Below, in pieces: positions 6,655 through 15,685 of a stretch of DNA of 25,655 bases. This DNA is from CAZFIO01 sp964519585 (GTDB taxonomy: Bacteria; Bacillota; Clostridia; Tissierellales; Tissierellaceae): contig CAZFIO010000007.1 in the NCBI GenBank assembly GCA_964519585.1, positions 1 to 25,655 on the forward strand. Reading direction: 5' to 3'. The notes beneath the pieces are model-generated. The model was not told the DNA's origin and did not search any database. It worked only from the letters and a program-made list of their open reading frames with translations. Every line of letters begins with the position of its first letter. Position 1 is the first letter of the stretch. The position numbers and the translations under genes are program-made.

Positions 6655-6666
6655 AGGAGGGATAAG

Positions 6667-9600
6667 ATGGGATTTACTAGAATTTTTATTGAAAAGAAAG
6701 ATATGTTAAATACTGAATCAAAAAAACTTTTTAAGGAGTTTAGGGAATACTTGGGAATTAAGAGTTTAGAAAGGATAAGATTTTTAAATATTTATGAATT
6801 GGTAAATGCATCTAAAGATGAGATTAAAAAGATTGTTGATGAGGTTCTTTATGAAGTTCAAGAGGACATTCTATATAGAGAATTTCCTAATTTAGAAAAA
6901 GATGAAGTTGCTTTTAGGATCCAATTTTTAAAGGGGCAATTCAATCAAAGGGAGGAGTCTTTAAAAGAATTTTTAAAAATACTTAGACTTGAAGGCGTAG
7001 AAATCCTAAATAGTCGTCTAATTATTCTTAAGGGTATATCAGAGGAAGAACTGGAAAAGGTCAAATCTTACTATATTAATCCTATAGAAATGGAAGAAAT
7101 AGGCTTAGATACTTTTAACTATGATAAAGAAATTGATACAGATAAAGAAGTAGAGCTAATAGATGGATTTATGAACTTTAGCCCTGAAGAAATGGATGAC
7201 TTTAAGATAGAATACAGTATAGGCTTAGACATGGATGATTTGATTTTCTGTCAAGACTACTTTAAAGGTGAAAACAGAGATCCCTACATCACCGAGATTA
7301 AACTAATAGATACCTACTGGTCAGACCACTGTAGGCATACTACCTTTAATACAGAGATTATGGATATAAAAATTCATGAGGGTAAATATAAGGAAGTATT
7401 TGAAATGGCCCTAAATGAATATCTTCAGTCAAGGGATTTTGTATATGGTTCTACCAGCAGACCAATTACCTTTATGGACCTGGCAGTGATAAATATGAAG
7501 GAAGCTTCAAAAAAGGGTCTTTTAGATGACAAGGAAGTATCAGACGAAATAAATGCTGCCAGTATAGAGATAGATGTGGATGTAGATGGTAAGACAGAAA
7601 AATGGCTCCTAATGTTTAAAAATGAGACCCATAACCATCCTACAGAGATGGAACCCTTCGGTGGAGCGGGAACATGTTTAGGTGGAGCAATCAGGGACCC
7701 ACTTTCTGGAAGAGCCTTTGTATATCAGGCTATGAGGATTTCAGGAGCAGGAGACCCTAGAAGACTCTTTGAAGAAACATTGCCTGGGAAATTAGCCCAG
7801 AGAAAGATTAGCCTAGGTGCTATGGAGGGATATAGCTCCTATGGCAATGAGATTGGTGCAGCTACTGGCTATGTAAAGGAAATATATGATGAAGGTTTTC
7901 TAGCAAAAAGGTTGGAGTGCGGTGCTCTAGTAGCAGCTGCCCCTAAGGATTGGGTTTATAGGGGGAAGGCTGAACCAGGAGACTTAATTATTCTTATAGG
8001 TGGTAGAACTGGTAGGGATGGTTTAGGTGGAGCAGTTGGGTCTTCCAAGGAACATACGGAAGAATCACTTCATACCAGCGGAGCAGAGGTTCAAAAAGGA
8101 AATCCATCACTTGAAAGAAAAATCATGAGGCTTTTTAGAAAAGAAAATGTTTCTAGAATGATTAAGGTATGCAATGACTTTGGTGCTGGAGGGATAAGTG
8201 TTGCCATTGGGGAATTGGCAGAAGGACTATCTATAGACTTAGACAAGGTTCCGGTCAAATATCCAGGTTTAGATGGAACGGAAATTGCTCTGTCAGAATC
8301 CCAAGAAAGAATGGCTGTAGTTATAGACAAGGACAACTTGGAAACATTTATGAAAGAAATAGAGAAAGAAGACTTAGAAGGCACTCTTGTAGCCAGGGTA
8401 ACAGAAGAAAAGATACTAAAAATGGCCTGGCGAGATAAGGAAATTGTCAGTATAAAAAGGTCCTTCTTAGATACAAATGGGACTAGGAAGTTTGTAAACA
8501 TAGAGATGGGACAACCATCAAGTGAGGAGTATATTCATAGTCCTGCTATTAATTTTAAAGGGAAGTCAATGAAAGAAAGTTTCCATGAATTAATGGGGGA
8601 TCTGAATATAGGAAGCCAAAAAGGTCTTGTAGAAAACTTTGATAATACAGTAGGGGGAAACAATGTCCTAATGCCCTATGGTGGCAGGTATAGGCTAAGC
8701 CCAAGTGAAGGTATGGTTGCAAAAATCCCCCTATTAAAGGGTGAAACCACTAGCTGTTCTATAATGACCTATGGATATGATTCTAAAATAGGGAACTGGA
8801 GCCCCTTTCACGGTGGTTACTATGCAGTAATAGAATCCCTAGCAAAAGTAGTTGCCCTAGGTGGAGACTACAAAAAGGTAAGGTTAAGCCTTCAGGAGTA
8901 CTTTGAAAGACTAGGAGAAGATAAAGAAAAGTGGGGTAAGCCTCTAGCATCCTTACTTGGAGCATATTTAGTTCAAAAAGAACTAGACATAGCAAGTATT
9001 GGTGGAAAGGATAGTATGAGTGGTAGCTTTGAAGAGCTTCATGTGCCACCAACCCTTATATCCTTTGCGGTAACTGCTGGTGATGCAAGAAACATCATAT
9101 CAAGTGAATTTAAAAAGAAAAGTAGTAAGGTAGTTCTCTTGCCACTAAATATAGATGAAACAGGTCTAGTGGACTTTAAACAGTTAAGGGATAACTATGA
9201 TAGGATTATTCAATTGATTGAGAATAAGCAAATTATTTCAGCCCATAGCATCAAATATGGGGGTATAGCCAGGGCCATTGCTGAGATGAGCTTTGGTAAT
9301 AAGATTGGATTTAATTTCAATGAAATAGAGAATGAAAAGCTATTTAAGCCCCTATATGGTTCAATAATTCTAGAATTATCTGGGGATTTAGAAGCAGAAG
9401 ACTTGTTTCATGGGTTAGACTACAAATTATTAGGACAAACAATAGAGAAGGCAGAAATAGTAATTAGGAACGAAAGCATAAATTTAAATGAACTAATTAA
9501 AACTTGGGAAAATCCATTAGCAGATGTCTTTCCAATAGTAGATACTGTAAAGCAAGTAAATAAAAATAATATAACAAAGAAGGGCCCAATAATTCTATCG

Positions 9601-10359
9601 AAATCTAAGCCCAAGGTTCTCATACCAGTCTTTACTGGGACTCATGGAGAGTATACCATGGCCCAAGCCTTTGAAAGGGCTGGCGCTAAGTTTGAGACTT
9701 TTGTATTTAAGTCACTAAAACAAAAGCAAATGGAGGAATCATATAGGGAATTGGCAAAGAAAATTAAGGAATCACAAATAATTGCCTTCTCTCATGGAGC
9801 TATTTTAGCCAATGAACCAGAAAGTGGCGGAAAACTCCTTAGGTTAATTTTAAATAATCCTTTAATAAAAGAGGAAATAAATAATCATCTAAAAATAAGG
9901 GACGGTTTGATCTTAGGAATAGGTGATGGTTTTCAAGGCTTATTAAAATCTGGATTAATTACTAATGGAGAAATTAGTCAGGTGGAAAAAACCCCTATAT
10001 TAGCTAATAATCAAACTGCTAGTTTTATTTCAACTATGGTGGATATAGAAGTAAAATCAAATAAGTCTCCATGGATGACGAATATGGATATTGGAGAAAT
10101 CTATACAGTTCCACTGGCGACTAGGGAAGGAAGAATATTCTTAGAAGATGGGCTAATCTCAGAAGAGCAGGTGGCAACAGTCTTTAACTCAGGTAACCCA
10201 ACAGGTTCCATGGATAAGATAGAATCTTTAACCAGTCCTGATGGAAGAGTCCTAGGAACCATTGCAGCCATTGATAGGATAGGAAATGACTTATACAAAA
10301 ATATTTATATAGATGGTAAACACAATATTTTTCAATCAGGTGTAAAATATTTTGATTAG
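6667..10359 (+). CDS. purL: FGAM synthase PurL, single-chain form with degenerate glutaminase domain
   Basis: The ~1230-residue protein converts FGAR to FGAM. An N-terminal PurS-like part and linker (to ~210) precede the synthase halves. These contain TYWSDHCRHTTF, the ATP/catalytic KNETHNHPTEMEPFGGAG, GGAIRDPLSGR and GGKDSMSG, all intact. The C-terminal ~240 residues align with a class I glutaminase, but the motifs are broken. The nucleophile motif GICNGFQ reads GIGDGFQ (Gly1086, codon 9922-9924), the oxyanion region GGFS reads FSHG, and the His-x-Glu end motif reads Ala1201-Ile-Asp1203. Glutamine hydrolysis is therefore unlikely, and free ammonia is the likely nitrogen donor (inference). 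The start ATG at 6667 follows TAGGAGGG; the in-frame extension to 6568 only translates the riboswitch. No purQ or purS is present in the window. Confidence 0.93.
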   Translation: MGFTRIFIEKKDMLNTESKKLFKEFREYLGIKSLERIRFLNIYELVNASKDEIKKIVDEVLYEVQEDILYREFPNLEKDEVAFRIQFLKGQFNQREESLKEFLKILRLEGVEILNSRLIILKGISEEELEKVKSYYINPIEMEEIGLDTFNYDKEIDTDKEVELIDGFMNFSPEEMDDFKIEYSIGLDMDDLIFCQDYFKGENRDPYITEIKLIDTYWSDHCRHTTFNTEIMDIKIHEGKYKEVFEMALNEYLQSRDFVYGSTSRPITFMDLAVINMKEASKKGLLDDKEVSDEINAASIEIDVDVDGKTEKWLLMFKNETHNHPTEMEPFGGAGTCLGGAIRDPLSGRAFVYQAMRISGAGDPRRLFEETLPGKLAQRKISLGAMEGYSSYGNEIGAATGYVKEIYDEGFLAKRLECGALVAAAPKDWVYRGKAEPGDLIILIGGRTGRDGLGGAVGSSKEHTEESLHTSGAEVQKGNPSLERKIMRLFRKENVSRMIKVCNDFGAGGISVAIGELAEGLSIDLDKVPVKYPGLDGTEIALSESQERMAVVIDKDNLETFMKEIEKEDLEGTLVARVTEEKILKMAWRDKEIVSIKRSFLDTNGTRKFVNIEMGQPSSEEYIHSPAINFKGKSMKESFHELMGDLNIGSQKGLVENFDNTVGGNNVLMPYGGRYRLSPSEGMVAKIPLLKGETTSCSIMTYGYDSKIGNWSPFHGGYYAVIESLAKVVALGGDYKKVRLSLQEYFERLGEDKEKWGKPLASLLGAYLVQKELDIASIGGKDSMSGSFEELHVPPTLISFAVTAGDARNIISSEFKKKSSKVVLLPLNIDETGLVDFKQLRDNYDRIIQLIENKQIISAHSIKYGGIARAIAEMSFGNKIGFNFNEIENEKLFKPLYGSIILELSGDLEAEDLFHGLDYKLLGQTIEKAEIVIRNESINLNELIKTWENPLADVFPIVDTVKQVNKNNITKKGPIILSKSKPKVLIPVFTGTHGEYTMAQAFERAGAKFETFVFKSLKQKQMEESYRELAKKIKESQIIAFSHGAILANEPESGGKLLRLILNNPLIKEEINNHLKIRDGLILGIGDGFQGLLKSGLITNGEISQVEKTPILANNQTASFISTMVDIEVKSNKSPWMTNMDIGEIYTVPLATREGRIFLEDGLISEEQVATVFNSGNPTGSMDKIESLTSPDGRVLGTIAAIDRIGNDLYKNIYIDGKHNIFQSGVKYFD

Positions 10360-10370
10360 GAGGGTTTAAA

Positions 10371-10853
10371 ATGAAGGTAAGTATAATAATGGGAAGTATT
10401 TCAGATAGGCCTATAGGAGAAAAGGCAATAGGAATGCTTGAAAAGTTCGGTGTTCAACATGATCTAAGGGTCATATCAGCCCATAGAAGCCCCTATGTGG
10501 CAGTGGATTTTGCGGAAAATGCAGAAAAGAACGGGACAGAGGTAATAATTGCAATAGCTGGAAAATCAGCACATTTGGCGGGAGTTTTGGCAGGGGTTAC
10601 TACATTACCAGTCATAGGTATACCTGCAAAATCTTCAACTATGGATGGGCTAGATTCACTATTATCAGTTGTTCAAATGCCTAAGGGTGTGCCTGTGGCA
10701 ACTGTAGCAATTGATGGGGGAGAAAATGCAGGGATTTTGGCTACACAAATTTTAGCCTTAAAATATCCAGAACTAAAGGAGAAACTGAAGAATTATAAAC
10801 TTGAGATGGCTGAAGGTGTTGAACAAATGAATGAGGAGTTAAAGACAAAATAA
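10371..10853 (+). CDS. purE: N5-CAIR mutase / AIR carboxylase PurE
   Basis: The 160-residue protein opens with IIMGSISD, has SAHRSP (46-51), an IAGKSAHLAGV loop, TTLPVIGIP and GLDSLLSVVQMPKGVPVATVAI. This is the PurE fold making CAIR. Most of the sequence is class I-like (N5-CAIR mutase). However, the usual AGGAAHLPG loop reads AGKSAHLAG, which partly recalls the AGRS loop of class II enzymes that use CO2 directly. No PurK, the partner of class I PurE, is encoded in this operon; it may be elsewhere or unnecessary. The gene begins 11 bases after purL with an AGGAGGG site. PurE identity is sure; class is not. Confidence 0.92.
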   Translation: MKVSIIMGSISDRPIGEKAIGMLEKFGVQHDLRVISAHRSPYVAVDFAENAEKNGTEVIIAIAGKSAHLAGVLAGVTTLPVIGIPAKSSTMDGLDSLLSVVQMPKGVPVATVAIDGGENAGILATQILALKYPELKEKLKNYKLEMAEGVEQMNEELKTK

Positions 10854-10866
10854 GGAGGCCTTTGTT

Positions 10867-12210
10867 TTGAGTGGAGTAGTTGGAATATATAGCAAGGAAA
10901 TCAATCACGTTTCTCAATACCTATACTATGGTCTATACGGGCTTCAACATAGAGGCCAGGTAAGTACGGGAATAGCAGTAAATAACAATGGATTTGTAGA
11001 TTATTTTAAAGATATGGGCCTAGTCCATGAAGTATTTCCTAAGGAGGTTATGGATAGGTTAAGGGGAAATATAGCCATAGGCCAGGTTAGGTATGCCTTT
11101 TCTGATGAGGGAAAGTCCATAAGGAATGTGGAACCTTTGGTTGTAGGTTACAGAAGGGGTGCCTTAGCACTTGGCCATGATGGTAGTATTGTCAACTTTT
11201 CTAGCTTAAGGGACCAGCTAGAAGATAAGGGGTCCATATTTCAATCTGATCTAGATGCGGAGCTTATTGCCAATTTAATAGCAAAACACCACCAGGATGA
11301 TGTTGAAGAGGCAGTAAAAAAAGCTTTATCTGATGTAATTGGGTCTTATGGCCTAGTAATAATGACTAATGATAGACTTATTGGGGCTAGGGATCCTTTG
11401 GGAATTAAACCTTTATCCCTAGGGAAACTTAAGGACTCCTATGTGATTGCCTCTGAAACTTGCGCTTTTGATACTATGGGTGCAGAATTTATAAGGGATG
11501 TAAAACCAGGTGAGATTCTAGTTATAGATAGTAAGGGCGTTAGAACTATAGGGGAAAGTAAAGAAGAAAGAAAGCTTTGTTTATTTGAGTTAATCTACTT
11601 TGCTAGACCAGATAGCAGGATAGATGGAAAGTCCATCTATTTAGCTAGGATAGAAGCAGGGAGAATATTGGCAAAGGAAGCCCCTGTAGAAGCAGATATA
11701 GTTATAGGGGCACCAGACTCAGGTATAGTAGCAGCTATAGGTTATGCGGAAGAATCGAAAACCCCCTATGCAGAAGGAATAATAAAAAATAGATATGTAG
11801 GCCGCACCTTTATCCAACCAACTGAGGAATTAAGGGAACAGGGTGTAAGGATAAAATTAAATGCTCTTAAGGAAAACATACAGGGAAAGAAAATTGTTTT
11901 AGTAGATGATTCTATTATAAGAGGAACAACCATAATAAGGACTGTAAGTATGTTAAGGGATGCTGGAGCTAAGGAAATTCATGTAAGAATTTCTTCCCCT
12001 CCTGTAACAAATTCATGCCACCTAGGTATGGACACTCCAAATGAAGATAATCTTTTGGCCCATTCCATGACTATAGAAGAAATGAGGGATTCCATAGGGG
12101 CAGATTCCTTAGCCTACATCTCACTGGAAGGTTTATTGGAAGCTGTAGGGAATACCAATGGATTCTGTAGGGGATGCCTGACTGGACAATATCCTATAGA
12201 GAAACAATAG
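10867..12210 (+). CDS. purF: PRPP amidotransferase PurF with Cys-to-Ser at the glutaminase nucleophile
   Basis: PurF catalyses the first step, PRPP to phosphoribosylamine. The 447-residue chain starts at TTG 10867, 8 bases after AAGGAGG, and reads M-S-G-V-V-G-I-Y. Active PurF has Cys directly before GVxGI, so the Ntn nucleophile is Ser2 here. Other glutaminase positions are also changed: GHVRY is GQVRY (Gln73), and HNGN is HDGS (Asp105). The phosphoribosyltransferase half is intact, with GRTFIQPTEELREQGVR (312-328) and the PRPP loop VLVDDSIIRGTT (344-355). All four 4Fe-4S cysteines of the Bacillus-type enzyme are present (Cys238, 384, 434, 437), pointing to an oxygen-sensitive protein. There is no propeptide. 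Ammonia-dependent activity is inferred. Confidence 0.93.
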   Translation: MSGVVGIYSKEINHVSQYLYYGLYGLQHRGQVSTGIAVNNNGFVDYFKDMGLVHEVFPKEVMDRLRGNIAIGQVRYAFSDEGKSIRNVEPLVVGYRRGALALGHDGSIVNFSSLRDQLEDKGSIFQSDLDAELIANLIAKHHQDDVEEAVKKALSDVIGSYGLVIMTNDRLIGARDPLGIKPLSLGKLKDSYVIASETCAFDTMGAEFIRDVKPGEILVIDSKGVRTIGESKEERKLCLFELIYFARPDSRIDGKSIYLARIEAGRILAKEAPVEADIVIGAPDSGIVAAIGYAEESKTPYAEGIIKNRYVGRTFIQPTEELREQGVRIKLNALKENIQGKKIVLVDDSIIRGTTIIRTVSMLRDAGAKEIHVRISSPPVTNSCHLGMDTPNEDNLLAHSMTIEEMRDSIGADSLAYISLEGLLEAVGNTNGFCRGCLTGQYPIEKQ

Positions 12211-12220
12211 TGGAACAGTA

Positions 12221-12430
12221 GGGGATCGATTGTAAAATACGATTGTAGGGGCAGATGACCCTGTCCACCTGCTTGGATTACGACCCATCGGGCCAGCAAA
12301 GCTAGCCCCTAGGAGCATGTCATGGTTTAAATTGTAGGGGCGACCTGCGGTCGCCCGCCGACCCCAAAGCCGGACCCCAAAAACAATCGCTAGACTATTG
12401 CTTGGCCATTGCTTGACTATCGTTTAGTTC
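12221..12430. repeat. GC-rich palindromic interspersed element between purF and purM
   Basis: The 281-bp purF-purM gap is far richer in GC than its surroundings. It contains a perfect 8-bp hairpin (12338-12345 with 12349-12356, loop TGC), a 6-bp hairpin in GGGCAG...CTGTCC (~12250-12266) and a hairpin around GGGCCAGCAAAGCTAGCCC (~12290). ATTGTAGGGGC occurs twice (12242, 12331), CGATTGTA twice (12227, 12240), and ACAATCG (12383) is inverted to them. Such GTAGGGGCGACC...GGTCGCCCG palindromes recur in many clostridial genomes (from memory). No T-run follows the hairpins, so readthrough into purM is expected. The purM ribosome site is at 12480-12485. Confidence 0.7.
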
Positions 12431-12491
12431 CCCTTATGCGAAGTACAATCACTTTTATTAGTTACTATTAAATAAAAATTGGAGGTTTAAA

Positions 12492-13520
12492 ATGTCTATT
12501 ACTTATAAAGATGCAGGAGTAGATAAGGAAGCGGGTTATAAGCAGGTTTCTTTGATTAAGGATTTTATCAAAAAGACCCATACCCCTGAAGTACTATCAG
12601 ATCTGGGTGGGTTTTCAGGTCTATTTCAGCTTGATACATCAAAATACAAGGAGCCTGTTTTAGTTTCTGGAACTGATGGGGTAGGAACTAAACTAAAGAT
12701 TGCTTTTATGATGGATAAGCATGATAGCATAGGTGAAGACTGCGTAGCCATGTGCGCCAATGATATTTTGTGCCAGGGAGCTAAACCTTTATTTTTCTTG
12801 GATTATATAGCAACAGGAAAATTAGTTCCAGAAAAGATGGCACAAGTTGTAGAAGGTGTAGCCAATGGATGTATTAAGGCAGGAACAGCTCTTATAGGTG
12901 GAGAGACTGCAGAAATGCCAGATTTTTATAAAGATGACCAGTATGATATGGCAGGATTTTGTGTAGGAGTAGTAGATAAGAGTAAGATTATCAATGGGTC
13001 CAATATATCAGAGGGAGACCATATCATAGGCCTACCATCCAGTGGCATCCATAGCAATGGATACTCATTGGTTAGAAAGATTGTCTTCGAAAAGATGGGA
13101 CTTCATGTAGACACCTATATAGAAGAATTAGAAACTACCATAGGTGAAGAATTGCTTAAACCAACAAGGATATACTCAAATCCACTTACGGATCTAATTG
13201 ACAAGTTCAATATAAAAGGAATTAGCCATATAACCGGTGGTGGGTTTTATGAAAATATACCTAGGGTAATGCCAGAGGGCTACACAGCAAATATCGATAT
13301 CAAATTAATAGAAAAACCCTTAATATTCGATTTATTACAAGAATGGGGAAATATATCTACAAAAGAAATGTACTCTACATTTAATATGGGGGTTGGAATG
13401 GTCCTTCTTGTATCAAAAGAAGAATTAAATCAAATAGAAAGTTTCCTGAAAGAAAGGGAAGAAAAATATTATCTATTAGGCCAGGTTACAAAAGGTGATG
13501 AAGGGGTTATCCTATGGTAG
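12492..13520 (+). CDS. purM: AIR synthase PurM
   Basis: PurM closes FGAM to AIR with ATP. The 342-residue protein has the usual length and landmarks: SYKDAGV-like start (ITYKDAGVD), GTDGVGTKLKIA near residue 55, MCANDILCQGAKPLFFLDY, GGETAEMPDFY and GLPSSGIHSNGYSLVRK. It belongs to the same ATP-binding superfamily as the PurL synthase halves. Its start has a clear GGAGG site after the GC-rich repeat. Its stop overlaps the purN start by seven bases, so purM and purN are translationally coupled. Nothing odd is seen. Confidence 0.96.
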   Translation: MSITYKDAGVDKEAGYKQVSLIKDFIKKTHTPEVLSDLGGFSGLFQLDTSKYKEPVLVSGTDGVGTKLKIAFMMDKHDSIGEDCVAMCANDILCQGAKPLFFLDYIATGKLVPEKMAQVVEGVANGCIKAGTALIGGETAEMPDFYKDDQYDMAGFCVGVVDKSKIINGSNISEGDHIIGLPSSGIHSNGYSLVRKIVFEKMGLHVDTYIEELETTIGEELLKPTRIYSNPLTDLIDKFNIKGISHITGGGFYENIPRVMPEGYTANIDIKLIEKPLIFDLLQEWGNISTKEMYSTFNMGVGMVLLVSKEELNQIESFLKEREEKYYLLGQVTKGDEGVILW

Positions 13521-14143
13521 AGATTGGTGTATTGATCTCAGGGGGCGGGAGTAATCTTCAGGCTATAATTGATGAAATAGGAAAAGGAGATATAAGGGGA
13601 AGAATTTCCCTTATAATATCAAACAAGGAAGATGCTTATGGTCTGATAAGAGGTAAAAATGTGGGTATAGAAAGTATATTTATAGATCCAAAAAAGTTCC
13701 CAGGTATGGAGGAATACAATCTAGAACTTGTAAAAGAATTTAAGAAAAGGAATGTAGACTTAATTGTATTGGCAGGATACCTGAAAATATTATCTAAGGA
13801 ATTCATTGATTACTATAGGAATAAAATAATCAATATTCATCCTTCCTTGATACCAAGTTTTTGTGGCGACGGTTTCTATGGCCTGAAGGTCCACCAGGCT
13901 GTCATAGAAAATGGGTGTAAAGTTACTGGGGCTACGGTTCATTTTGTAGATGAAGGTACTGACACTGGGCCGATTATTTTACAGAAGTCACTAGAAGTGA
14001 AAGATGATGATACTGCACAGACCTTGCAAAAAAGGGTGTTAGAAATAGAACATGAAATCCTGCCTAAGGCAGTAAGATTATTTTGTGAAAAAAGGATAGA
14101 AATCCAAGATTCAAGAACAAGAATATCAGAGGTGGTTATATGA
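13514..14143 (+). CDS. purN: GAR formyltransferase PurN
   Basis: PurN uses 10-formyl-tetrahydrofolate to formylate GAR. The 209-residue protein has the N-terminal nucleotide loop ISGGGSNLQA (8-17), LAGYLKIL, the catalytic NIHPSL (Asn107, His109) and VHFVDEGTDTGP containing the catalytic Asp150. The loop SFCGDGFYGLKVH has the few extra residues I associate with clostridial PurN. It overlaps purM by seven bases and purH by four (ATGA), a tightly coupled trio. Folate-dependent PurN, rather than formate-dependent PurT, is the only enzyme for this step here. Confidence 0.95.
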   Translation: MVEIGVLISGGGSNLQAIIDEIGKGDIRGRISLIISNKEDAYGLIRGKNVGIESIFIDPKKFPGMEEYNLELVKEFKKRNVDLIVLAGYLKILSKEFIDYYRNKIINIHPSLIPSFCGDGFYGLKVHQAVIENGCKVTGATVHFVDEGTDTGPIILQKSLEVKDDDTAQTLQKRVLEIEHEILPKAVRLFCEKRIEIQDSRTRISEVVI

Positions 14144-15672
14144 AACGAGTATTGATAAGTGTTTATGATAAAGAGGGTATTGTTGACTTTGCTAAGGGTC
14201 TTAAGGATTTAAATTGGGAAATAATCTCAACAGGTGGTACTTCAAAAGCATTAAAAGAGGCTGGTATAGAAGTTCTTCAAGTTGAGGATGTCACCAACTT
14301 TCCAGAAATCTTAGAGGGTAGGGTTAAGACCTTAAATCCCCATATACATGGAGGACTGCTTTATAGGAGGGATATGGACAAGGATTTGGAAACCATAGAA
14401 AAGATGAAAATTAGTCCTATAGATATGGTGGTCAACAATCTTTATCCCTTCGAAGAAACTGTAAAAGGACCAGATTCAAGTCAAGAAGAAATACTTGAAA
14501 ATATAGATATTGGTGGGCCATCCATGCTAAGGGCAGCAGGGAAAAATTATAAATTTGTGACGGTTATAGTTGATCCTAAGGATTATCCAAAAATTATAGA
14601 GGAATTAAAAGAAAGAGGGGAAGTTAGCTGGTCAACAAATGAATATTTAGCAGGAAAGGTATTTAACTATACTGCCTACTATGATGGGATGATTGCATCC
14701 TATTTTAATAAAATCCAAAACAATAAATTCCCTGACAGGCTGAGTCTAAATTTTAAAAAGAAAGATATTCTAAGATATGGGGAAAACCCCCACCAAGAAG
14801 CAGCCTTTTATGAGGAAATATATCCTGGAAAAGGATCCCTATCTCAGGGCAAACAAATTCATGGTAAGGACTTATCCTTCAATAATATCAATGATTCTAA
14901 TGGAGCACTAAAGGCTCTTAAAGAATTTGATGAGCCTACAGTAGTTGCTGTAAAGCATGCAAACCCCTGTGGAATAGGAAGTGGATCTACAATAGATGAA
15001 GCATATAAGAAAGCTTATGAATCAGACACCTCTTCAATATTTGGTGGGATTATAGCTGTAAATAGGGAAATCAATGAAACTGTAGCTAGAAGAATCAATG
15101 AAATATTTATAGAGGTAGTATTGGCACCATCCTTTTCTCATAAAGCCTTAGAAATTCTTAGCCAAAAGAAAAATATAAGATTGATTGAAATTGAGGGTAT
15201 AGCTAATAAGTCTTATGATGAATTTGATATTAAAAAGGTCATGGGAGGAATCCTAGTCCAGGATAGGGATGAGGAACTTCTGCCTGATGATATAGAAATT
15301 GTTACTGAAAGGGCACCAAGTCCTGATGAACTGGAGGATCTTTTATTTGCCTGGAAGGCTGCAAAAAACATATCATCTAATGGAGTAGTAATTGCAAAGG
15401 ATAAGGCAACTATAGGCATAGGTTTAGGGGAAGTAAATAGGTATTGGGCAGTAGAAAATGCCATAGAAAGAGCTGGAGATAAAATTGAAAGTTCAGTCCT
15501 AGCCTCTGATGGATTCTTTCCTTTTAAGGATTCTATAGAAACCCTAGGCAGGGCTGGGATTAAGGCAATTATCCAACCAGGTGGTTCAATCAAAGATGAG
15601 GAAGTAATAAAAGAGGCCAATAAGTATAAGATAGCCATGTTATTTACTAAAATGAGACATTTTAGACATTAA
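14140..15672 (+). CDS. purH: bifunctional AICAR transformylase / IMP cyclohydrolase PurH
   Basis: PurH carries out the last two steps to IMP. Residues 1-~190 form the IMP cyclohydrolase (MGS-like) domain with STGGTSKAL (30-38), FPEILEGRVKTLNPHIHGG (54-72) and NNLYPF (99-104). The rest is the transformylase, with RYGENPHQ (212-219) and the catalytic Lys272-His273 in KHANPCG. The protein ends in the typical MRHFRH. At 510 residues it is full length. It starts inside the purN stop (ATGA) and is followed by purD after 13 bases. No anomalies are seen. Confidence 0.96.
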   Translation: MKRVLISVYDKEGIVDFAKGLKDLNWEIISTGGTSKALKEAGIEVLQVEDVTNFPEILEGRVKTLNPHIHGGLLYRRDMDKDLETIEKMKISPIDMVVNNLYPFEETVKGPDSSQEEILENIDIGGPSMLRAAGKNYKFVTVIVDPKDYPKIIEELKERGEVSWSTNEYLAGKVFNYTAYYDGMIASYFNKIQNNKFPDRLSLNFKKKDILRYGENPHQEAAFYEEIYPGKGSLSQGKQIHGKDLSFNNINDSNGALKALKEFDEPTVVAVKHANPCGIGSGSTIDEAYKKAYESDTSSIFGGIIAVNREINETVARRINEIFIEVVLAPSFSHKALEILSQKKNIRLIEIEGIANKSYDEFDIKKVMGGILVQDRDEELLPDDIEIVTERAPSPDELEDLLFAWKAAKNISSNGVVIAKDKATIGIGLGEVNRYWAVENAIERAGDKIESSVLASDGFFPFKDSIETLGRAGIKAIIQPGGSIKDEEVIKEANKYKIAMLFTKMRHFRH

Positions 15673-15685
15673 TGGAGGAAGATAT

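Noticed and set aside
6568..6666. In-frame N-terminal extension of purL beginning at an ATG at 6568
   Set aside because: It translates the PRPP aptamer and terminator. The real start at 6667 has TAGGAGGG in front of it.
8783..9052. Open frame on the minus strand opposite purL, and similar antisense frames at 8091-8501, 15213-15638, 21886-22323 and 24094-24441
   Set aside because: They are shadows of strongly conserved coding sequence on the plus strand, with no ribosome sites or recognisable family.
12114..12318. Two overlapping minus-strand frames across the end of purF and the GC-rich repeat
   Set aside because: The GC-rich palindromes have few stops by composition; no start signals or family similarity.
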